NCBI RefSeq assembly: GCF_036884655.1
Contig: NC_088335.1
Location: 42,402,501 to 42,466,500 of the forward strand
Length of the DNA: 64,000 nt
Direction: 5' to 3'
Origin: Musa acuminata AAA Group
Lineage: Eukaryota > Streptophyta > Magnoliopsida > Zingiberales > Musaceae
The position numbers and the translations under genes were made by a program. The notes below the pieces were generated by a model. That model made no database searches. It worked only from the letters and a program-made list of their open reading frames with translations, and had not been told where the DNA came from. This document shows, one piece after another, positions 12,033-22,749 of this stretch. The first letter of the stretch is position 1; every line of letters starts with the position of its first letter.

Positions 12033-12203
12033 ACGAGTCGGGCCAAGCCGTGTAGATACAGAAGGGGGTTAGGTTGGAGCTAACCGCGAACCGGGAGGCA
12101 GTCAGATGGTACTGAACCTTCACTCGGAAGGAACTGAGGCAGGGCCTCGATTTCTTTTCGTGAGGGCTACATCGGTGTAGCCACCGCGGGTGCTTGACCT
12201 CTC

Positions 12204-14831
12204 TTATGGAGCCCACGGCCGGAAGTCGTCCTTTCTCCTCACGACTGCCCAGGCCTCCGCCGCGATGTACCGGTTAGCCCGTTGGAGCATCTCTGGCACC
12301 GTGGTGGGAGGTCGCTCCGCTAGGGACCAGAGGAATCTGGAAGGTCGCAGACCTATCATAAACACCTGCTGCTAGTCATAGGTGCCCAGCAAGCCAATCA
12401 CGTGAGTGATGGCACGTGTGACTTGATACAGAATCTTTTTGCTTATTATATTTTGGCATATATCACTTTATGACTATTGCATAAATGCATATATATATTG
12501 TGATGTCCTTGGATTTGTGCAATGGGAATCGGATCGTGATGAGATCACGATAATGAGATCGATTCACCTATAAACACATATCCTAAATAATCCCGGTCAT
12601 AGGTTACTCGAGAGGGACATCGTGATAACCGGATAGACTGGTGTGCTGTATACCCGTCCATATGATGGATGCAGCTGGTCTCATAGCTGCTCGTGTAGGG
12701 ACACTAGGGATACAGTACAGGTGCTCATTGGAGAATGAGTTCACTGATTGATCCGTTTACGGAATGCTGGATGGTTAATGATGCCTTATTGTCAGACAAC
12801 GATTTCGTAGTCCCAGTGGTGTATCTGGTCCTTAGACTTGAGACACCAAGGATGTCCTGTATGAGTGCTCCACTCTTTGATACCAGACTTATAGGTTTGG
12901 CTGTCCCCAGATCTAGTACAGCTGGTCATTGGGAGTGGTAGTCGACCTTACGAGGGCTATTGAGTGTCAATAGAGGATCATCTACTCTCGGCGTCATGAG
13001 AGGAATATCCTATGTGTTCTTGCTCAGACAAATCCCTGGCCAGGGTCATTCGGGTTGAGAGAGAAAGAGTTCTCCGGGAGAATCCGATTAGAGCGAGACT
13101 CGAGTAGAAACCGTATGGGTCTGACAGCACCATGCTCGATATACGGTCTCTGGGATATTAGATGGATGAGGGACTATAGGTACATAGTAACTGAGGACAG
13201 AGAGGTCCAATGGATTAGATTCCCCTGTATCGTCTGGGGACTACGGCGTAGTGGCCTAGTACGTTCGTAGTCGATGAGTCGAGTGAATTATTACAGAGAT
13301 AATAATTCACTGAGTTAGAAGGAGTTCTGATAGGTATGACTCACGGCCAGCTCGATATTGGGCCTAGAGGGTCACACACATATGGTAGGCATTGCGATGA
13401 GTAGAGGTTCGGATATGAGATATCCGACGGAGCCCTTGTCTTATTGGATGCAGATCCAATACCCACTAGGGAAGGACCCATTAGGGTTTGACACGGGATC
13501 TCTATAAATAGGAGGGATTCACAGCCTCATAGGCTAGAATCTTTGCTTGCCTTTCCTATTCTCCTCTCCCTCTCCACCTCAGAGTAGGCCTGGAGTTTTG
13601 AGGAGCGTCATCGCAACCCTGCTGTGTGGATCACCGCTAGAGAGGAGGACGCTTGACCTCCTTCACCCTCTCCTAAGGATCTGCAAGGAAACAGGGATAT
13701 ACGATCTCCCTAGGTAACACAATCTCTATACGCAGTTTTGTGTTTTGCAGATTTTTTGCGCACCAATCTTCGCACGACGACGAACATCTTTTTGGGAATC
13801 GGGGATTTTGTTTTCTTGTTCTTCCGCTGCGCATATGATGTCGCCCCCCAATGATTTCCCAACACCTACACTAACAGAGAGGGGTGAGTGTTTAGCAAAC
13901 CCCGGATTTACATGGCAAAGCGATCCACAAAATGTAAGAGGGGCTCATCCTCCCTTTGTTTGAGTCCGAGGAGCAGCGCTGCGGAGGGCTTTGGCCGTGC
14001 ATAGGCTACGTAGTGGAGCTCGAAGTCATTGGCGAGCTGGCCGAAGGAAGCAATCGTTCCGGTCTTCAAGCCGCCATACCACGCATGGGTCGGCCCTCTT
14101 GGAGTGGTAGGAAACACTCTGCACATCAGGGCATCAGAGGTTCCGTATAGCGCCATTTGGGAGCGAAAAGTGGCTACATGGTCCGCTGGGTCGATGGAGT
14201 CATCGTAAGCGTCCAGAGAGAGGAGCTGGAAGTCCGGGGGGACTGTCAGATCCCGTATCTCGGGCGTGAAGGGAGACCCTTGGTGTGTGTCCTCCCCGAG
14301 CTCTCCCTTGGACCTGCAAACCTCTTTTTGCACCTCGTCGAGTCGCTGGCTGATGAAGCGCAACTGGGCCAGCAGGGAGTCCGAAGAGAGTGCCTCGGGT
14401 TCTGGGCGACTGCTCGGGTTTGCCATCACTGGATCCCCGAGTGGGGCCGGTCGGACCCGAGACGAAGCGGGGGGCTCCGGTAGTGTCATGTGGGCCCGAA
14501 CGGGCGCCTTGCGTTATCGTAGTGGTTCGATCGCGGGCGGGTGCGTCGGATGCGAAACGAGCGGGGTAATTGTTTGCACCATTTTCATCAGAGCTCGGAC
14601 TTGACGGGCGAGGACCTGAAAGGCCTCGGGTGACACGGGCGTTGAGTCGGCTGGGGCGCCGTCAGGCGGCGACAAGCCCGGGTCATTGAATATTCGCCAA
14701 TATCGTTAGAAGGTTGTGGCGGGATGTTCGTCACGATGGTCTCCATGCGGGGGATGTTCCCCCGAGGCTTCGGTCGGGTGCGACCTCTCAGCCATGGGCT
14801 CATCTGAGTCGTTCGGGTGATCACCCGACAT
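12204..14831 (-). pseudogene. Gypsy gag gene, broken by stops and by a solo LTR
   Basis: Gag starts at ATG 14831, just inside the primer-binding site. A frame break at about 14700 and a stop before the 14489 segment disrupt the N-terminal part. The best-preserved stretch (14489-13908) includes the conserved gag block [23 protein letters not shown] and [20 protein letters not shown]. After the solo LTR the frame resumes at about 12369 with a block matching the end of the related gag at 63948-64000 and continues through [22 protein letters not shown] to TAA at 12204. Gag would form the virus-like particle; no enzyme domains follow. It is almost certainly inactive. Confidence 0.75.
12370..13864 (+). 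mobile_element. Solo LTR of the Angela-like Copia family
   Basis: 1495 bp beginning TGCTAGTCATA and ending TTTCCCAACA, matching the two 1498-bp LTRs of the full Copia element at 54933-63715 along its whole length. Flanks are CCTGC (12365-12369) and CCTAC (13865-13869), a 5-bp target duplication with one mismatch. It lies inside gag of the Gypsy element; joining its flanks gives continuous gag homology. A lone LTR is expected from recombination between the two LTRs of a former full insertion. A TATA box (13503-13510) and a 28-nt hairpin (13283-13310) are retained. Small open frames inside it are not genes. Confidence 0.92.
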
Positions 14832-14856
14832 TCCGGCCCTCCTTCTAGCGCCAATC

Positions 14857-15421
14857 TGTTGTGGGAAACAGCCTTGAGCCGTGGCCTCAGGGCCAACGCG
14901 GCTCGGTTCGGATCCGGACGACGGGGATCTCCCTGGGGGCGTTCCTCGAGCCCGCCGAGGTGGTCGCGCCGAGGCAGTCCGATCGGGACGGGGTGGCCGC
15001 TTGCTCCGGGCGAGGGCTCCTCGTTTGCACGTCCCGCGGGGACCTTTGGCTTCGGACCTGCACAAAGGTCGGGTCGAGAAGCTTGACCCGACCCCTCCGA
15101 CGATCGAGTCAGCGGATGTGGAGGGGGTTTCAGATGAAGAAGTGTTTTTGTGTGTCTATCCCTCCGTCCCCTCTCTCCGCCTCTTCTGATGAACGAGAGG
15201 GTATTTATAGGGAAGCTTATTGTTGTTTGATGTGCCCGCCTGCAGGAGGCAGGCTGGTAGCGTCTGATATGGGTGTTGGCGTGGCATGAAGGACCGAGCC
15301 TGAGTAGGCGTTAATGCGCCTCGGCCGGTGTTCCGATTCGATTGACCGAGTGCAGTCGCGTCGATCGAGGCATGAAGCATCGGCTGACGTTAGCCGAGTC
15401 TTATCATATTTACTATCCTCA
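14857..15421 (-). repeat. 5' LTR of the Gypsy-type element
   Basis: 565-bp partner of 10368-10932. On the minus strand it ends CCCACAACA immediately before GAT and the likely primer-binding site at 14853-14835. I did not assign the tRNA primer. Confidence 0.88.
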
Positions 15422-17860
15422 TTAAGTAATTATCCTATTTAGATCTTGTTGCTAACCATATGTAATTTAGTTTGTCTAATGATTTTATCTTGATGACATG
15501 ATAGTTTGATATTAACTGCTTTGATAACTATTTTGGTTACATGTGATGCTGTTACAACACCTGAGTCATTAGCTCATAGGTGCAGGCTTGAAGTCAATTT
15601 ATACACCCACATCATCAATAAAACTAAATTAATTGTCATTTAGTCTAAGTATGAGCTGAAATTTATGCCATCTACAGTGAAGGTCATGTATAAGCTCGAG
15701 GCCTATAAAATTTCATAGCAAAACATAAATTTTAGATATTTCCTTCTTTTACTATGCAGATGTGTGTAATCAAATCAAATATTTAAGTTAGGAATTGATT
15801 TTATTTCCTTACTTGTTATTATAATTTAAGAAAATCTTAATCTACTTCTTTGTTTGTTGATATGAATTAAGGAAATAACTATTAAGTATTCCAAATATGT
15901 TGATATCATATTTGTTAGTATATTAAATGAAAATAATTTATATTAAATAAATATGAAAATTAAAATGAATTTCCCTTAATAGAGGCTCACCTCCTCCTAT
16001 TTAAAGGAGAGAGATTTCTCTCATTCGTTCCTCACCTAGTCGAGCCTGGCAGCGGGAGGAACGAGGAGTTACACCATGTTGACAAGAGGTAGGTTTCCCT
16101 ACCTTTCTTAAATTTAAAAGTTTTAGCTTCTATTTTGATTCTTTAAATGCTGAAGGTTTTATAGTTTGAAAAATGTGTATCAATTCTTTAAATGTCAAAA
16201 AAATTTTATTAAAGTAATTAGTTAAAGTTTTCATAATATTATTTGACCCCTGATTAAGGTTTTTATTGTAGAATTAAATATGTTAAAAAGGTATATGTTT
16301 TATATGATATATTTTTTATATTACAGTTTATCTTTAATCTTGTTTGGATTAAAATCTTGTTAGACTAGAATATGTTATCTAAAATCCTTTTTGATATTCT
16401 TTGATCTGAAATTTAAAATATATTATTCTGAATGATTTAAAATATGACTAGAATATGTTGAAATTTTATATGTATTGAAAACATGATTTTTATTTGAATT
16501 TAAAAGGTTATTTCCTTGTATTAAAACTTATCTTCCAGTCTCTCTTTTAATGTCTTATGATTTCTAGTCAAATTTAGAATGTTATTTCCTTGTATTAAAG
16601 CTTTTCTCATCGTCTATCTTTTAATGCATTATTATGTTTTTATTTATGTTGTTAATGGGTATATGCTATGATATAAAATTAAATATTAATTGGAATGAAA
16701 TTGCTCACAGGCCAGGCCCAACCCACGGGTCAGACCTTGGCCCGTAGGCTACCCCAACCCAACCATTATGGGCGGTCACATGCGACGCACATGACTAGTC
16801 CATGGGCCAGGGCTGGGCCAGTTTTGTGTAATGCATGCTTAATCATATATAATGCACATGACCAGTAGATGGACTGGCTCAATTTAGTCCAATATTATTG
16901 TTGAACTTGAGCCTAAATATTGATTGAACTAAACTAGACTTTATTATTCTAGATCAATTTAGGGTGATTCCGAATTGATTGACTTATTCAAGTTAGTTTA
17001 ACCTAAATTGAACTTAATCTAGTCTAAATTATACTAGTCTAGGATGGTTCCAGACCAATTAAATAAGGATTAGAGATCAGTTCAGTTAGGCTCTAGTAAA
17101 TCGAGTTCAATTGAATCGATTAAACTATAGTTCAAGTCAATTGAAGGCTAATTTATATTATTTGATATTGATGATATTTGAAAGAGACGTTTTAAATATA
17201 TTATTTCATCCCAAAATGGACATGACCAATGTGTGATTATATTATTTTCCTACCGAGAGCAGGTAGGGCGATTCCCTTCGGGGATTAGCGGGCCGTCAAA
17301 CGTGGCGACTAGACAGTTCCTCTATCCGCTGTTGGGGGAGTGCTCCTTCGGGTACTTGATATACGCCAATGGAATGATTGATTGAATTTTGATCATATAT
17401 ATATTTTGAGTTGACTTTTGGGGTTCCTACTCAGCGTTGCTGAATTTTCTTTATTTTTTTATTTTCAGAGCAGCCTCCCTCTAGTACTAAATCGGATTCC
17501 AGTGGAGAGCGAAGCTTCCTCTACCGCTATGTAGAGTCATTTGGATGATTATTGAAGTTAATATCACTATATTTGCTTTTCTATTTATGATTCGATGAAT
17601 AAATGGATTGTAATAAAAGAATTATAATAAATATTTATGAATGATGAATAAAATGATGTTTATCTATTTAGTCATTAAAAGATTTAAAAGAAATAAAAAA
17701 AATTCAAGTGACATTTGCAGTCGTGAAATTTTTAACACAATTCAATCAACAAATTCATTTGATGATGCTGGCACAATTTAGCTATGGATCATCATTCATG
17801 TTGCTAACCGAGTATAAACTGGAATCAGCTTAAGAAGAAGAGCAAGGCAACAGAATGAGG
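15422..17860. other. Intron DNA of the J-domain relic with unclassified repeat-like sequence
   Basis: AT-rich at first. Around 15960-16100 there is a TATTTAAA box with a pyrimidine-rich leader, and around 16700-16850 and 17260-17360 there are GC-richer blocks that look like pieces of an LTR or other dispersed repeat. I cannot place LTR ends or a partner copy in the window. No coding region is seen. Confidence 0.3.
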
Positions 17861-18473
17861 ATTACCTCTTTCCTTGTGCCGGCCATAAGCGACATCCTTT
17901 CCAGCACAAAATCACGATCGGCCAACAAAGTTTATGAGGAAGAAAACAATTAAAATTAGGTAATACTCGTGCCAATTTAGCTGCACACTTCGTCATTACT
18001 ACTTACTGCAACTTCTTTCTCGTGTTCCTCAGGTGGATCATAAAGAATAGAGTCGTACAATCTCCTCCTCGTCCCATCCGACAACACTGTTGCCATCCAA
18101 ATTGAAGAACTTTTCAGTTCATTCATTCTTTTCATGCAAATGTGCCGCTTAGTTAAGGTAGGAGGAAATGGATGCTCACCTCGGTAAGCTTCTTGGATCT
18201 GTTGGGAACTATGGGAAGACACTATTACTGCTTCCCCAAATCATTCTATATAATCCTAACCAGATGTGACCTGATCCCGACCCGAACCATTTTGCGTGCG
18301 GATCATAATCTTCGATCCGATAATGGTTGACCCGATTTGGCATCGGTCAGAGAGATGCAACCTTAGCCGTCCAATGAGAAGGACATCCACGACTCCGCCT
18401 TTCAGCTCTCCGCTCCTTTCCTCTCTCCCGAAGCCCCTCCCGTCTCTCGATCTTCTCTTCGTACGCAGAAGCG

Positions 18474-19559
18474 ATGATGCCTTCCTTCTCCTGCCGTTTC
18501 CCTGCAACCAGACGACTGCGCCACCTCCGCAGCTTGCCCTTCCTCCTCCTTCTGTTTGCCCTCCTTACGGGCTCTGCCCTTGGGCGCGGCCGCCACGTCA
18601 TCGCCATCCCCGCTGCCGTGCCCTTCCCACGCGGCCTCGCCTGGGACCCCTCCGCGCAGCACTTCCTCGTCGGGTCCCGCCTCTCCCACGCCGCCGTCTA
18701 CTCCGTCTCCGACGCAGGCGTCGCCGAGGCCCTCGTCTCCGACCTCCTCCTCCCTTCCTCCTCCTCCGTCGCCGCCCTCACCGTTGACGACCGTCGCCGC
18801 CGCCTCCTCATCGCCCTCGCCGGCCCCGCCGCCCTTGCCGCCTACGACCTCCGCTCCCCGCGCCCGCACCGCCGCATCTTCCTCTCCTCGTTCCCCGACC
18901 CCTCTGCAGTCCCCGGCGGTGTCGCCGTCGACCCCAAGACTGGCTCCGCCTTCATCACCGCTGGGAGCGTCGTCCTTAAGGCGGATCTCGATGGGACCGC
19001 GTCCGTCCTTTCCAGATCGGCGATCTACGGCGCCGATCCGTCGTCAGAGGGCCTGGGCGCGGTGGCGCACGTGAGCCACGGGTTTCTGCTGGTGGTGGAG
19101 AGGGGTGGAACCGGGAGAATGTTCAAGGTCGACGAAGAGGACGGTGCGGCGAAGGAGGTGCTGAGGAAGGGGGTGGGGGCGGCCGCGGAAGGGATCGCGG
19201 TGAGGAGCGACGGGGGAGCGGTGCTGGCGCGGGGAGGAGCGGGGACGCGTTGGCTGCGGAGCCGGGACGGGTGGGGAGATGCGGCGGTGCAGGACGAGGC
19301 GGCGGTAGAGGAGGGTTGGCAGGCCACAGCCGTGGCCGTGCGTGAGGGGCGGAAGGCGTACGTTCTGGTGACACCTGGAGAAGAGGAAGGCGGAGAAGAG
19401 AAGAAGGTGAGGAGGATCGAGGAGGTGGAGTGGGGGAAGGAAGGGGAAGGGGAGATGGTGTGGGGATTTGTGCTGATTGGTCTGGGATTGGCTTATTTCT
19501 GCTACTGGAGGTTTCAGATGGGGCAGCTTGTCACCAACCTGAACAAGAAGAGAGCATAG
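18474..19559 (+). CDS. NHL/SMP-30-like beta-propeller membrane protein
   Basis: An intronless 361-aa protein; the start is the first of two adjacent ATGs. Residues about 18-37 form a hydrophobic signal or anchor segment. The body (about 45-300) has repeating blocks such as PRGLAWDPSAQHFLVGS, VPGGVAVDPKTGSAFITA and EGIAVRSDGGAVL, which fit blades of an NHL/SMP-30 (calcium-dependent phosphotriesterase-like) propeller. A second hydrophobic helix (about 329-346, MVWGFVLIGLGLAYFCYW) and a short basic tail end the protein. This is the layout of a single-copy plant family annotated as NHL domain-containing, with no firmly established enzymatic role. Third codon positions are extremely GC-rich, typical of grass-like monocot genes. 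The stop codon lies at the edge of a short tandem repeat. Confidence 0.82.
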   Translation: MMPSFSCRFPATRRLRHLRSLPFLLLLFALLTGSALGRGRHVIAIPAAVPFPRGLAWDPSAQHFLVGSRLSHAAVYSVSDAGVAEALVSDLLLPSSSSVAALTVDDRRRRLLIALAGPAALAAYDLRSPRPHRRIFLSSFPDPSAVPGGVAVDPKTGSAFITAGSVVLKADLDGTASVLSRSAIYGADPSSEGLGAVAHVSHGFLLVVERGGTGRMFKVDEEDGAAKEVLRKGVGAAAEGIAVRSDGGAVLARGGAGTRWLRSRDGWGDAAVQDEAAVEEGWQATAVAVREGRKAYVLVTPGEEEGGEEKKVRRIEEVEWGKEGEGEMVWGFVLIGLGLAYFCYWRFQMGQLVTNLNKKRA

Positions 19560-19737
19560 TAACAACAGAGAAACTGCATGAGAAGAGGAAGAACACAAAA
19601 TGGCCATTTGAGTATAGTAACAACAGAGAAACTGCATGAAAAGAGGAAGAACACAAAATGGCCATTGAGTATAGTAACAACAGAGAAACTGCATGAGAGC
19701 AGGAAGAAAACAAAATGGCAATTGAGTTTTTGATGTT
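19557..19737 (+). repeat. Three tandem copies of a 57-58 bp unit at the 3' end of the NHL-like gene
   Basis: The unit starts AGTAACAACAGAGAAACTGC and runs through GAGGAAGAACACAAAATGGCC. Three copies begin at about 19558, 19616 and 19673. The first overlaps the stop codon (TAG at 19557-19559), so the array forms the start of the 3' UTR. The third copy is slightly diverged. Confidence 0.85.
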
Positions 19738-20368
19738 TATGAGAATTGTAAGGGTTTTCAGATTCACAATGGATCACTAGTGGTGTTTATCACTATTTAT
19801 TACTCTTCAGTTGGGATAATTAGGGTTCATCATGTTCTTTTTTTAGATGTATAGAATTTTGATTTCTCATATTGATTATTATTCTGAATTCCTGATGACA
19901 ATATGCATGTCCTCAAGTTTCCTTCTTATGAACTTTAAATGTTGGTGACATAGTTGCAAGGGAACAGCTACAACGAGACAGATTCTGATTCTGGCAACCA
20001 AACTGTCACAAAACTGGATCATGGTCATTTTGCTGTTCTACATCCAAAGGCAAAGTTGAATCACAAGGGAAACATGAGAATGCTCATCAACTTGATCACT
20101 GGGTTTCAAATCTTGAGTTAAGATTGCTTTTTATCAGGCAGTCATAGTGAGGTGCTTCATTGCCAAGATATATGGCATCAAGGCCAGATTGTTCAGAAAG
20201 ATAATATCAACTAACAACATGCAATACCATTCATGCTCTTTAAAGACATTTACCCGAGGATAGAGAAGGATAAAAGCACCATACTAGATCTGAAGTACCC
20301 AAGTACTTGAGACTGAAAGGTTATACAGAGCATAAAGGCAACAGTAAGTGATGTTGGAAGTCGTTACT

Positions 20369-22695
20369 TCACAGAGTTGCCTCAACCAAAGGTGCAGTCA
20401 ATCTGTCCTCAGGACTTGCTGGTGGGTTTTCCTTGTTCTTAGGGTTAGCGGCGGTCTTGTCCTTTGGAACTCCTGCTTTCTCCCGAAGCTTGTTGAGCTT
20501 CTCTCTGATTTTTCTTCGGGTCTCTGGCTTCACGGAACGAGCTTCGGCAGGGTCACTGCGTGCTGATGTTGCCATCAAGGTGGCAAACAAGCAGGACATT
20601 GCATCTCTTCTTGATATGCTACCCACCAGCTTCACTTCGTTTACTTTGTTAGTCGCCTGCATGATACAAATTATGGTAACCACAGTCATCGAATGACAAA
20701 GAAAGGGAAAGGGAAAAACATGAGAGAACATGGTTAAAATGTGGGAATAATTTTGTCATTTACAGATTGAATGCTTCATACAAAAAGAAGATATAAGCTT
20801 TAAGAATCACAGCATACAAAAAAAAAATCATCTTACAAGGGAAGAGCACAGATAGAAGTGGGAGAAAGATCAAGAAAATTAAATGGCAAATGTTAGGTTT
20901 CTTTTCATGGCTGTATGAGTCTGGCAGTAAGAGCAGCAGAGGAGTTATTTTGTCTGACAAACCTCTCTTGGTATCTAACAGAATAGCTAGAATTGCATAA
21001 CAAAGAATAGCAAGAAACAAATGCAGGATAACATATCAATTCAGCAACCCAATTTGTTTTATAAATGTATGTATTCTCATACAATATGAGGCTAGATTTT
21101 GTGAAGAGCAAGAAAAATAATTGCAACTACCACTGTGGACACACCAGTTTGCTTTCATAGTGTTCTAAATTAACTATACAAAGGATGCAAAGCAGATCAG
21201 CTACTTCAAGTCACAAAAATAATAGCATACTTCTCTATACAAATATATAAATAAGATAGTTATCAAGATTGTATCATCATAATCTCAATACTCAGCACAA
21301 TACATATGTTTTATATCAGTTGATAAATATCTTGTAACAAAGCCAATTAGATTTGTTATATGTTATTGAATAATCTCAGAAAGACTGGTGCACAAGAAGG
21401 GGAAAACAAAAAGAATTTAGGGTGCATATAAGATGTGTAGTCATCTGAGTTCAGTTTTTCAGGATGCTTTTATTAGTCAACATCCATCCCTTTAATACAC
21501 TCGAATCAGACACTGCCTCATGCTTACCACTTATCCTCTCATGTGCTCCAATTACACCATAACTATGATATCCAGGCTGGTCTCATGTCCCACCTAATTG
21601 TGTTTGTGCATGATACCTTCTTCTGTGCTCCACATTTCCATCTTATTAACATGTGTTTTCAATTCTGACATTCTTGAATGGTACCACAACAGTTCAATTT
21701 CTTGGGTTTCTTTCCTGAACACTGATTCAAAATGCAATCACTGTAAAAAGAAAAAAAAATCTAACATCATGAATACTTATTTTAACGTTGAACCTAAAAT
21801 CTCAGCTGTCTTCAACATTCATATCAGGATGCAAGTAGCTCTTTGAAGCTAACATGCCTACCCAATTCTTCCAGTGTTGAAATAAATAAACGTGATTCTC
21901 TGAGGACAATGAACAAACAAAGTCGAATCCTGAAAATAGAGTAGCACAGTAAGAAAAATCGAAGAACTATGGAAGGCGGCAACCTCGGATGGTGAACTAT
22001 AATCTATAAATAAATATTTAAACGATCTGAATTCAACTGAGGATACTGCTTTTTACATGAATCAAAAGTGGTAAAAGATCCATATAGTTGATCCCGAATA
22101 GTTAGAACATTCCAGTTCTGAACAAAAGAATAAAAAGCTCTTGTTGGCATGCTAAATATCTTACTTGTGTGCTTCCTTCTCTTTAGATTACATTAGTACT
22201 ATTTCTTATGATGAAGCTTTCGGATCTACAATTTATGACGCCAGTGGACTTCATGTCAGATATCATGCAACACTTGCTTGTTTGCGTCTCTCATATGCAA
22301 CCATTGAATTCAGTAGCTGACATTGCTGTTGCAATTACAAAGTATAACACTAATTTTTTCAATCATGGAACATGAGCAAGAAATCGAACAGACACAACAT
22401 CAAGAGACCTTATATTCCGGAACACCCAAAATTTTCTGCACATAGATGATCCCAGGACTTATTTATTGGGTCAAATTTAACTTCAACGTGTAATGCAGCG
22501 AACAGCAGATCGATAAGAAACCCCCAGCGAAATCTTGTCTCAAATTTCTTTTTCCTGATACATGTCATCTTTCCTAGAGGCTAAGAGAAAGAGCAATACC
22601 CGGAACTTGTTTTGGGCGATTCCGACGACATCGGAGTCTTTTGCGGCCGGAGGATGAGGCGAGGGAAGCACAGCTCGGAAAGATGAGAACGCCAT
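20369..22695 (-). CDS. Small predicted chloroplast (thylakoid lumen) protein
   Basis: A two-exon model of 127 aa. Exon 1 is 22695-22600 (ATG to a CGG/GTATTG donor, 32 codons); exon 2 is 20656-20369 after a TGCAG acceptor, phase 0. The 1.94-kb intron could hide a further small exon. The N-terminus is Ser/Ala-rich and acid-poor early on, like a chloroplast transit peptide. In exon 2, SISRRD followed by a hydrophobic run (AMSCLFATLMATSA) and a DPAEA end looks like a twin-arginine lumen-targeting signal. The predicted mature part (about 60 residues) is highly basic and helical (KPETRRKIREKLNKLREKAG), with a proline- and asparagine-rich tail. I do not recognise the family. Lumen location is inferred from the signal only. 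Confidence 0.6.
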
Positions 22696-22749
22696 TCCTT
22701 CTGTTGTGATGGCGGTGGTGGTCTTTCGCTGTCCAAGAACGCTCCTTAA

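Larger units (their letters stand above)
10368..15421 (-). mobile_element. Gag-only (non-autonomous) Gypsy-type LTR retrotransposon carrying a solo Copia LTR
   Basis: Two 565-bp direct repeats (10368-10932 and 14857-15421) bound the element. By hand they differ at about 35 sites, nearly all transitions, so roughly 94% identity. On the minus strand each LTR runs TGAGGATAG...CCCACAACA. The 5' LTR (15421-14857) is followed by a likely primer-binding site starting TGGCGCTAGAAGG, then gag. The polypurine run GGGAGGGAATATGA precedes the 3' LTR. There is no protease, reverse transcriptase or integrase; two GC-rich tandem arrays fill the space after gag. An imperfect target duplication is possible: AGTAA at 10363-10367 and again at 15425-15429, offset by 3 bp. 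The element lies in the last intron of the J-domain relic. Confidence 0.85.
9453..18216 (-). pseudogene. Broken J-domain (DnaJ-type) co-chaperone gene split by transposon insertions
   Basis: Four minus-strand exon-like pieces read as one plant J-domain protein. Piece A (about 18216-18180) encodes QQIQEAYR and ends at donor GTGAGC. Piece B (18086-18007) continues with VLSDGTRRRLYD, the end of a J domain, and ends at donor GTAAGT. Piece C (about 17913-17866) encodes DFVLERMSLMAGTRKE. Piece D (9632-9453) starts after a CAG acceptor with EKQYSLDLEELQQTLLEMVQ and reaches a stop after 59 codons. Phases agree (1/2, 0, 0). These strings match the conserved blocks of small plant J proteins (FQQIQEAYSVLSD, DFMQEM, YSLEELQ). 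The first J-domain half with its HPD motif is missing: a different gene starts at 18474 on the other strand. Piece C has no AG acceptor where one is expected. The last intron is 8.2 kb and filled with a Gypsy element. I infer a decaying gene. Confidence 0.6.

Noticed and set aside
10956..12083. Repetitive frames such as 10990-11316 and 11658-12083
   Set aside because: Translations of the 58-bp and 83-bp tandem arrays; repeat protein appearance comes only from DNA repetition.
12735..13270. 68- and 71-codon frames repeated at 12.7, 55.3 and 62.6 kb
   Set aside because: They are fixed parts of the three Copia LTR copies and show no coding features.
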